A stretch of 10,229 bases of DNA, taken from NCBI GenBank assembly GCA_002414125.1, contig DHYN01000010.1, positions 25,355 to 35,583 on the forward strand, read 5' to 3'. Position 1 is the stretch's first letter. Each line of letters starts with the position of its first letter. The notes under the pieces are model-generated. The model was not told the origin of the DNA, searched no databases, and worked only from the letters and a program-made list of their open reading frames with translations. Below are positions 1-7,500 of this stretch, one piece after another. Source of the DNA: Ruminococcus sp. UBA5129. GTDB taxonomy: Bacteria > Bacillota > Clostridia > Oscillospirales > Ruminococcaceae. Position numbers and translations under genes: made by a program.

Positions 1-422
1 TTCTTGTAGTTATGTCCTGCGATGACAAGGTTATTCTCCTCGGGCGATCCGAAATGGCGGCACAGCGCACACTTAAGCTTCTGCTCACTCCATTCGGCCA
101 TAACGGGCATCTCAAGATTTATTGCAGGCGATGAAAAAAATCCGATATATCCCTCGCCGTCTATCTCGACCACGACCATCTCATCTACCTTACCCTCAAG
201 CTCGGCTGCGATTATATCCTCAAGCGCCTCGGTGGGAGCTTCAGCATTCTGCTCAACGCGATCTGAGATCTCAGCCTTTACCAATTCGAGACGTTCGCTA
301 TATGCATCGTGGGCATCCATATCCTCGTTGCTGTTTCGTAAAACCAGAACAAGCGCTGAGACTATCAGCGCCGTTCCTAACAATATGAACAATGTTCCCA
401 GAAGGTTCTTGTTACGTTTCAT
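1..422 (-). CDS. Sortase, N-terminal part (cut by window edge), probable pilus-anchoring transpeptidase
   Basis: Partial gene: the first 140 codons are present and the 3' end lies beyond the left edge. The start is ATG at 422-420, with AAGG about 10 bases upstream (436-433). Residues 6-28 form one membrane segment near the N-terminus, followed by a charged helical linker (30-80). The sortase beta-barrel then begins: a GYIGF strand, a MPVMAEWS segment, a CALCR segment, and LVIAGHNYK with the probable catalytic His137. The catalytic Cys (TLxTC) and Arg would lie outside the window. The start overlaps the end of the basal pilin gene by 11 bases, so the two are probably translationally coupled. 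The preserved signatures differ from the class C enzyme upstream. It may therefore be the housekeeping-type enzyme that attaches the finished pilus to the wall through the basal pilin; that role is inferred from position. The class (B-, D- or E-like) cannot be settled from this half. Confidence 0.85.
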   Translation of the reverse strand, partial: MKRNKNLLGTLFILLGTALIVSALVLVLRNSNEDMDAHDAYSERLELVKAEISDRVEQNAEAPTEALEDIIAAELEGKVDEMVVVEIDGEGYIGFFSSPAINLEMPVMAEWSEQKLKCALCRHFGSPEENNLVIAGHNYK

Positions 423-1467
423 TCTTCTTTTTCCTTCCGCTTCCTCTTACAGCCACACCGATTGCGATGAAGATCACTCCACTTGCTGCAAGTATCGGAA
501 CAGGCCATTTAAGCTGACCTGTCTGTATCAGCTTTCCGCTGGTATTTGTGATAATAAATTCGGTCTTGCTTCCCGAATATGATACGGTATATCCGTCAGG
601 AACCGTCTCCTCCTTTACGGAATAGTCCTCACCGTAAGGAAGGCTTTCCCACTTGTATTCCCACTTGTTAGCCTCTGAAAGCTCGACCGTATCCTTGACC
701 TCAGTGCCCTTGATGAGCTGCACCTTAACGCTCTGCGGACGTATCTTTCCGTCATCGTTCCACTTCTTGATTACCGTAAGGTCGATAGTGAGCGGACCAT
801 CGGGGGGAGCTGTGGGAGCGGGAGGCTCTGTCGGCGTGTCAGGGGTTATCGGCTCAGTCGGATTCTCGGGATTCGTTGGATCTTCGGGATTTGTAGGTTC
901 CTCAGGGACAGTGGGATCCGGCGGATTATCAATACCCTCGACCTTTGGATTCGCGAGAACATTATAGAGCCACTGACTTCCTGCTACAGAAGGAGTAGCG
1001 ATAAGGAAAGGCGTAAACTCCGATGCATAGTTGGGAGCCGCGGTATTCACGCAGAGGTAAATGCCTGCGCTGAGTCCTTCAAATCGCACTCTGCCATTTT
1101 GATTCGTAACAGCCTTAGTTCCCACGAGATTCTTTCCCACGGAATACTGATATACGGCGTCGACCTTATCCTCATCGTAGATAGTCATATACTCAAGCTC
1201 GACATCGCAGTCCTTGAAGCTATCGTGATATGTATATACAGGTTCGCCGTCCTTTACGGCAAAATCCGCAACGGGGTAGATCGTCACCTCCGTATCTGCC
1301 ACCGGTGTCGGTGGGAAGCTCAATATTTCAACATTCAGCGTTACAGAGCACTCCATGTTTGGATCAAAATTCGATGGCATCGTTACAGCCGCCGATGCTG
1401 AGCCGCAGCACAGATTCACCATGCAAAGAAGCAGAATGCTGCAAAGAATACTACTTATTCTTTTCAT
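412..1467 (-). CDS. Basal/anchor pilin with SpaA/Cna_B-type domains and LIQTG sorting signal
   Basis: 351 residues. A signal peptide covers residues 1-26, with cleavage probably after ASA. Residues 28-178 form a beta-sandwich of the type found in small Firmicutes pilins (TIYPVADF, NGRVRFEGLSAGIYLCV, WLYNVLANPKV). A proline-rich linker (181-224) has NPEDP/NPENP/TEP units. Residues 228-308 are a Cna_B-like domain: Lys234/235 in VIKKW, Glu286 in the E-box (SVKEETVPDGY) and Asn308 in the last strand are candidates for an intramolecular isopeptide bond. The C-terminus is a sorting signal: LIQTG (313-317), then QLKWPVP, a hydrophobic stretch and an RKKK tail. Known basal pilins of sortase pili are small, proline-tailed and wall-anchored, and this fits. 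The Ile where LPXTG has Pro is unusual. The ribosome binding site is very strong (1473-1482). The gene sits 43 bases after the class C sortase and overlaps the second sortase. Confidence 0.85.
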   Translation of the reverse strand: MKRISSILCSILLLCMVNLCCGSASAAVTMPSNFDPNMECSVTLNVEILSFPPTPVADTEVTIYPVADFAVKDGEPVYTYHDSFKDCDVELEYMTIYDEDKVDAVYQYSVGKNLVGTKAVTNQNGRVRFEGLSAGIYLCVNTAAPNYASEFTPFLIATPSVAGSQWLYNVLANPKVEGIDNPPDPTVPEEPTNPEDPTNPENPTEPITPDTPTEPPAPTAPPDGPLTIDLTVIKKWNDDGKIRPQSVKVQLIKGTEVKDTVELSEANKWEYKWESLPYGEDYSVKEETVPDGYTVSYSGSKTEFIITNTSGKLIQTGQLKWPVPILAASGVIFIAIGVAVRGSGRKKKNET

Positions 1468-1472
1468 TCATA

Positions 1473-1482
1473 TCCTCCTCCT
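1473..1482 (-). promoter_or_regulatory. Strong Shine-Dalgarno site of the basal pilin gene
   Basis: AGGAGGAGGA on the minus strand, ending 5 bases before the ATG at 1467-1465. It is the longest purine-rich ribosome binding site in the operon and supports this start. Confidence 0.75.
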
Positions 1483-1510
1483 GATTCATTATTATTTTAA
1501 TTCGGAAAGA

Positions 1511-2626
1511 TCATTTCTTCCTATGTTTGTTTTTACTTTTCCTCTTGGAAGTCGTTTTTTTACCCTTCTCGGCACGTTCGGGAGCTATCTTCTCCTCGGC
1601 AGGCGCTTCGGAGTCATCCGACCGTGCGTTATCCTCGGCGGAGCTTTTTTCCTGCTCGGACTCGGCTGCTTCATCAACCTTGAACGGAACTGCTTCTTCA
1701 CTCTCGGACGAGTTCTCTTCTTTCTGATCGGAAGCGCTCTCCTCCACATTTGTAGCAGCTTCGGCATCGAGTTTATTAAGTGCCTCCATTGCCATTTGCA
1801 GCTTCTTTCTTCTCGACTTTCGGGTGTTGTGCATTATCAACAGAACGATAAGTACGATGAGAAGCGGAATTGAGAAGATCGGCGCTACGATATAGATGTC
1901 AACGAGGAAAGCTTCGTTTGAGATAAACACGCCCGGTTTATCCTCGACATTTGCGACTCGGACTCCACGGACGAACATTCTGTGGGTGTTTACGCCGTAG
2001 GGAGTACATGTCATAAGTGTGCAGTAATCCTTGTCCTCAACGGGACGAAGCTCCTCCGTTTCATACGGAAGCACAGTGACGATCTGATCGACCTCATATG
2101 TCAGCGTTTTGTTCAAAACAGTTATTCTGAATATATCTCCGACCTTTACCTTATCGAGATTCGTAAAGAGCTTTGCACTCGGCAAACCTCGGTGACCCGA
2201 GATAACGCAATGCGTGCCCTTTCCTCCTATCGGAAGGCTCGTACCCTCGATATGACCTGCGCCGACTTGGAGCACGCCCTCGCTTGTACCGTGATATATC
2301 GGCAGCTCCACCTTTATCCTGTCGATATAGACATAACCCATTACGCCAATACCGAGGAGGTCAAGCGCCGAATCATAGCCTTTCAACACCGAGGGATTCA
2401 TAAAACTGTTTGGTGTATCCTTTAGCTGCTGATTGTACCTTTCGGCTTCATCGAACATCTCTTGAATACGCTCTGCTGATGTATCGCTTACCGCACTGTT
2501 GTAATTCGCGATCACTCTTGTTGCATACTTCTGATTGAGATAATCGCTTATTGCAGGATACAGCATCACGGATAATCCAACAAAAAACATAAGAACTATT
2601 AATACATTGATAAGCTTATTTTTCAT
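1511..2626 (-). CDS. Class C sortase (pilin polymerase) with long charged cytoplasmic tail
   Basis: 371 residues. Membrane-bound transpeptidase that cleaves LPXTG-type signals of pilins and joins the Thr to a lysine of the next subunit. Membrane segment 1 is at about residues 5-23. The sortase domain begins near GVMGYVYIDRI and the class C signature VELPIYHGT. Catalytic residues are His145 (ISGHRG), Cys207 (TLMTC) and Arg216 (THRMFVRGVR). A second membrane segment (about 243-265) is typical of class C. Two things are odd. The lid region has NPS (77-79) where class C enzymes usually carry a DPF/DPW-type motif. After the second membrane segment there is a roughly 105-residue tail (267-371), first basic, then Glu/Ser-rich, then ending in Lys/Arg clusters; most class C sortases end soon after this segment. 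AGGGAGA lies about 7 bases before the ATG. The position directly after the backbone pilin supports the polymerase role. Confidence 0.93.
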   Translation of the reverse strand: MKNKLINVLIVLMFFVGLSVMLYPAISDYLNQKYATRVIANYNSAVSDTSAERIQEMFDEAERYNQQLKDTPNSFMNPSVLKGYDSALDLLGIGVMGYVYIDRIKVELPIYHGTSEGVLQVGAGHIEGTSLPIGGKGTHCVISGHRGLPSAKLFTNLDKVKVGDIFRITVLNKTLTYEVDQIVTVLPYETEELRPVEDKDYCTLMTCTPYGVNTHRMFVRGVRVANVEDKPGVFISNEAFLVDIYIVAPIFSIPLLIVLIVLLIMHNTRKSRRKKLQMAMEALNKLDAEAATNVEESASDQKEENSSESEEAVPFKVDEAAESEQEKSSAEDNARSDDSEAPAEEKIAPERAEKGKKTTSKRKSKNKHRKK

Positions 2627-2653
2627 TGGATTCTCCCTAATGCTATAAACTTT

Positions 2654-2687
2654 GCAGCGGAAATCGCAGAAACACGCTTTCCGCTGC
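2654..2687 (-). other. Intergenic RNA hairpin between backbone pilin and sortase C
   Basis: Perfect 10-base-pair inverted repeat: GCAGCGGAAA at 2654-2663 and its complement at 2678-2687, with a 14-base loop. It sits in the 113-base gap after the backbone pilin stop. On the transcribed strand it is followed by AAAG rather than a T-tract, so it is not a standard intrinsic terminator. It could protect the 3' end of an abundant pilin message or mark a processing site, giving more pilin than sortase; this role is inferred. Confidence 0.6.
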
Positions 2688-2739
2688 TTTGTCTATGCTT
2701 TAATTAGTTTTTGCTATCGTCTTTTTTCTTGTCTCTCTT

Positions 2740-4476
2740 TCAACCCTCTTCAGACTCATTCTTTCTCTTTACAACGAAGAGAACTGCTGCGCCTGCCATA
2801 AGGAGTGAACCTACGATGTAGTATACTATTGTACCAATACCACCTGTACCGGGGAGTACTGCATTCTTATTATTCACAACCTTGAATGAGAGAACGCCGT
2901 CTTCAATAGTTACTTCTTCATCATTGAGTGTACCTGTCCACATAACGTGATTTGTATCATCGGGCTTAGCTTCTCCGTTCCATGTGAGAACTGCCGTATA
3001 AACGTCGTTGCTTATTGCGTATCCGTTAGGAGCTGTTACTTCCTTAACGGTGTATGTGCCTGCGCTTAAGCCGTCAATTGCGAGAACGCCGTCAGCATCA
3101 ACATATGCCTGAAGCTTGTAAACGCCATCTGTTTCAGTCTCTGTAACTGCATCAATATTCTGTAATGAATACTTTGTTCCATCGAAATCTGCAGGAGCTG
3201 CATAGTACTTGCCATCCTTAAGGTAGTATGTACCATTTTCATCCTCAACATATTCACAGCCTGTTACAACTGCGAGAGCCTTGATACCGTTACCCTCTAC
3301 AAGGAACTCAGCGCCCGGAAGAGGATCGCCAGCGCCGTCAATCTTCTGAACGAGAAGCTTAGCTGTGTAAGTTGAAACTTTGTCCTTGGGGGTCTTGCCT
3401 ATAACTTCACTGGGATGGGTGGGCGGCGGATTATCGGGATCTTCGGGATCTTCAGGCTTATCAGGATCGTCACCACCGGGGAGATCATCCTTGCTGATGT
3501 TCGGATTGTTGGAGTAGGTGAGCTGAACTGTATTGTCGTTACCGTCTTCGCCGATAGTTGCATCTTTATTCAGTATTGCGGAATACTGAACCTCGATAGC
3601 GTCACCTGTATTATCCTTCCAGTTTGTAAGGAAGTCCTTGAAAACGATTCGGAAGTTTGTACCGTTATCCGCATTTTTAGTTACATCAAGGTCATACTTT
3701 TCAGCATCAACAACTGTGTTGCCAATTGTGATAACAATATCATTATTAAAATCAAGACCGGACTCCATTGTATCCTCGATAACGAAGTAATACTTCTCAT
3801 ATCCTATCATATTGGGAACCTTTGAATTGAGCTTGTAGTCGATAACATCGCCCTTGCTCGCATTGTTAGCCTTAACGTCTGCTGCGTCACGGTCGCCGTT
3901 TGTACCATCGATCCACTTTTCGATTTCGGGTGTATCGCGCTTGGGGCTGTAAGTTGTATCGCCATTTACCTCCTTGAGAACGTATGCGGAGGGTGCATCG
4001 CTTGTATCCTTGAAGAAATAGTAGCCTGTGCCTGTTACAGTAATGTTCTCAGGATCGCCCTCTGTAGTTGTCGTCTTCGCGTTTGTGAGATGAGCTGCAA
4101 CGATCTTTGAGAACTTGAACATTGCATCCGAATCGTTGCTGAAGTCCTCATCAACATCAAGCGTTGCTGCAATATCTTCGGCAGAAGTAGCATCAGCGAA
4201 GCAATCAAAAGATGATTTAAGAGCTGCGAGGAGAGCATCACCGTTAACGCCGCTGCCCCATGTGATATTTGTGAGCTTTGCATTTGCTCCTGTGCCTGTT
4301 ACATCGCCTGCGAATACCTGATATGCTTCGAGGGTCTGTTCTGAATCTGCAAATCCGATCGAAACCTTGCATTGAGTATCGGATTCGGCATTAACCGTAA
4401 ACGCACTGAGTGCTGTACATGAAGCGATCATTGAAGCCGCCATGATAGAAGTCAATATTCTTTTTGAATTTTTCAT
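2740..4476 (-). CDS. Major (backbone) pilin, isopeptide-forming, LPGTG sorting signal
   Basis: 578 residues. A signal peptide covers residues 1-30 (cleavage probably after VNA). An N-terminal domain (about 32-175) is followed by the probable pilin motif around Lys179 (YSPKRDTP), the likely lysine used for polymerisation. Residues 181-330 resemble the fimbrial isopeptide D2 domain (EKWID, GDVIDYKL, VIEDTM, VQYSAILN, LTYSNNP). An acidic, proline-rich linker follows (333-352). The last domain (about 371-538) is an extended SpaA/Cna_B fold: KLLVQKIDGAGDPLPGAEFLV, E-box Glu479 in YTVKEVTAPNGY, and a final strand FKVVNNKN. It has a long insertion with repeated Tyr/Gly/Asp turns (about 396-460). The sorting signal is LPGTG (541-545), a hydrophobic segment and KRKNESEEG. 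AAGG lies about 11 bases before the ATG. Size, domain order and the adjacent class C sortase identify it as the backbone subunit. The exact isopeptide pairs are inferred. Confidence 0.9.
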   Translation of the reverse strand: MKNSKRILTSIMAASMIASCTALSAFTVNAESDTQCKVSIGFADSEQTLEAYQVFAGDVTGTGANAKLTNITWGSGVNGDALLAALKSSFDCFADATSAEDIAATLDVDEDFSNDSDAMFKFSKIVAAHLTNAKTTTTEGDPENITVTGTGYYFFKDTSDAPSAYVLKEVNGDTTYSPKRDTPEIEKWIDGTNGDRDAADVKANNASKGDVIDYKLNSKVPNMIGYEKYYFVIEDTMESGLDFNNDIVITIGNTVVDAEKYDLDVTKNADNGTNFRIVFKDFLTNWKDNTGDAIEVQYSAILNKDATIGEDGNDNTVQLTYSNNPNISKDDLPGGDDPDKPEDPEDPDNPPPTHPSEVIGKTPKDKVSTYTAKLLVQKIDGAGDPLPGAEFLVEGNGIKALAVVTGCEYVEDENGTYYLKDGKYYAAPADFDGTKYSLQNIDAVTETETDGVYKLQAYVDADGVLAIDGLSAGTYTVKEVTAPNGYAISNDVYTAVLTWNGEAKPDDTNHVMWTGTLNDEEVTIEDGVLSFKVVNNKNAVLPGTGGIGTIVYYIVGSLLMAGAAVLFVVKRKNESEEG

Positions 4477-4547
4477 AATAATAAATACCTTTCACTTAAT
4501 AATTAAATTTATCGGTTTGTCGGGAGCTTTGTGTAATTTTTTCAGAT

Positions 4548-7500
4548 TCACACACTCTCCTTCCGCTTACGTCTTATCGCTATCAGTGCCGAACCGAGCA
4601 TGAGCATTGGTCCGAGGATAAAGAACATCGTTGTTCCGCTTCCGCCTGTGTTGGGGAGCATGTAGGCGTTAGTTTTCTTGGTATTGACAAATTCAGGAAT
4701 TGAACTGCCACCATCATATGTAACAGTTGTATCGTAAGTCGGTGAATCGGTTCCACCCGTCGCTGTATACTTTACTGTTACATTTACTATACGATCAGAA
4801 TATGTAATATCTTCATCCGGAGAATTCGGAATCTTCTCCTTAATGACATAATAGTCGGTGTGATCAAGATCACCGGTACCGGGATAGATATAGAACTGTT
4901 GGTCAAAATACACATATCCATTTGCGCTGTTTGTTACAGTGCTCACGGGTGTTTTGCCGTTGATGTTAAAATCACTATCACACTTATAAAGCTCGAACTC
5001 GAACTCACCGCCGACAAGATCATCGTTGAGATCAGTGTGTGTGTCGGTCTCGAGACGCTTATAAGCTTCGATAAGAGCGTTGCCTGATCTCAGCTTACTG
5101 GTTATCTCTTCATCACGAATAGTGAAGTCAAGACCAGAGTGGTCAGGACACTTGTTTACAGCGTCGATAACACTCTGATGAGTCATATGAAGCTTGACAT
5201 CTGCAACGTTAATAGCTTCGGATTCATTGAAATCCGCATTGATGATCTCTTCCGTTGAGCCGTCCGGATACGTGATGGTAGTTATCTCTGACTCCGGAAT
5301 AAGGTGAACATTAACAAAGAAGTCAGCGTCTATAACGTCTGCCTGATTGAATGTGGGACGATCATTCACTTGCCATTTCGGGAATGATCCTGGAGGCAAT
5401 TCTATTCTTTCACCATTTGCGTCTACTTTGTACTTTGATGTCAGCTCATACTGCGTATCACCCGGTGAATTCTGACTGGAGTAGTCAGTGCCGGGAATAT
5501 TATATGTTCGATTATCAGTTAAAGAAATATCACACTCGAAAACCTTAGTGATAGAAGCTCCGTAAGTTCTTACGGTTTCGATCACAGTACCGTTAGGCAT
5601 TACCGAATGATTAGCAACCATTTTATAAATGCCACCGTCAGCGATCTCAATATCAGCGTGATCATATTCCTTATACCAAGTTGATCCTTCTGAAAGTTTG
5701 AAATAGAAAGTTCTACTCGTTCCAGACACTACGTAATCAATCGTATAATAATAAGACAAGCCATTTACAGAATTCGGCATCGTAAGCTTAACATACGTTT
5801 TATTTGGAGAAGGATCTCCCGGGCTTACATTCTCATCCATTATAATGTTTGTTGTACCGCCAGTCCACGGTTGAAGATTTTCAAAGCGACCGTTTCCTTC
5901 ACCTGCAAGGAAGATTTCATCACCGGGATGAACGATGTAGTATTTGCCTTCATCATATTGATTCTTTTCCGCATTCTTCCAGTATTTACCATTGCCGCTG
6001 TCACCGCCTACACCGTCCATAGCTTCGTTAACACGGTCGATGTCTCTCCAGCCTACTGTAGAGTATACATATAGTATAGTAGCATCATTTGTAAGCCAGA
6101 ACTGATCAATGCTGGTAGTACTTTTGTCATCAGCGAACGTTACAACATACTTTTTACTGTTGTCACCTAATATTCCGACTTCGTTAGCGGTATATGTTAC
6201 AGTTACGGTCAGATTTTCACCTTCAAAATCGTATACAGTATTACCTGTCTTATTAAATAGCGTGCCGGGTTGTGGGTTATTATCAAAATCATTCAATCCC
6301 CAGAATCGTGCATAAGTCGAAATATATTTATTTCCTACGCGTACAAATTGGAGATCAGGATCTGCATTTGCCGCCTTAGCATTGTTGAATTCATTAGCAT
6401 TAGGATAAACTGTATATTTGTCTTTGCCTACTGTTCCAACAAGTGTAACACTGTCTCCGGGCTGCACTGAAAATGCATTGTCCGCTTTATGATATTCGTG
6501 TATGTCCAGCCTTATAGGCTTGATTATTTTGATTGTTGGCGGTTGAGAAACGGGGGTTGAAGTATCCGGTACAACCTTGATGTAAAGGTTTTTATTTCCA
6601 TCACTGTCATGGAAAGTGTACGTAACACTTCTTTCGTTTTCACCTTCTGCAAGCTCCAAAGTAAATGTTTGCGTACATTTCAATTCGTTTGTTGCTGAAT
6701 CAAAAGAAAATTCTCTGTAGCCAGCTTGCTCTCCAGCATCTTTTGAAAACCATGAATTTGCACCTGTGAAGATTTTTGTTCCCTTAACATCGTAATACTG
6801 CCATTCAGCACCACCAAAAGATTTGTTATTATACTCTTCCTCCGTGAGTACAGTATATCCTGCCCCACCACGTGGTGAAGCTTCATCCAGTATTATTTCA
6901 ACCGTAATAGGAGTTCCGCTTGTAACAACATACGGATTGCCTTCACTTGAAGTATTAAACTCGTTTGTAGGCGAAGTAATCTTAATTTGCATATCCGGAT
7001 TACTATTATCTGCATAAGCTGCGTACTCAGGATCCCCGAAAGATAACATCGGTAATTCCATATCAGATTCTGAAAGTTCTTCATCTTCGGGAGATGATGT
7101 CAGGAATTCCATATAAGATTCCGCAAGCTTATCAATTGAAACAAATCCGACAAGCTTTTCATCCTCGATAGAGTACTCAGCCTCATCTACCTTATCATCG
7201 AGGTCTCCCTCAATAACCGTGATAGTTGGCAGCGAATCCTCCTCTTCGTCATCGGGTTTGGATATTGCCGAAACAATACCCGAACGATCGGGCCTATCAT
7301 CAGCATTAGTATCGAAGAATACAAGATCGCCGACTTTTATCTCACCGCTGTCAGGATCTGTGAGCAGACCTGCCTCTGAGAGGGTTTCTGTCCAAGCCCA
7401 GCAGCCGGAACCGTACGGCATTATCTTTTCGGTAATGCCTGCATAGTAAAGGCAGAAATAAGTGAACATTGTATTCCATTCACCGTAATTGCTGCCGTAC

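Noticed and set aside
653..1873. Plus-strand open frames opposite the basal pilin and sortase genes
   Set aside because: They are antisense shadows of genes with clear signal peptides, motifs and ribosome sites. They show low-complexity Ser/Gly/Val composition or no recognisable feature.
4415..4430. Lipobox-like IASC in the signal peptide of the backbone pilin (residues 17-20)
   Set aside because: The hydrophobic stretch continues past the Cys to a normal VNA cleavage site, and the protein ends in an LPGTG wall signal, so lipoprotein processing is unlikely.
6488..6499. HEYHK in the adhesin as a zinc protease motif
   Set aside because: The spacing is HExH, not HExxH, and no further metal ligand is evident.
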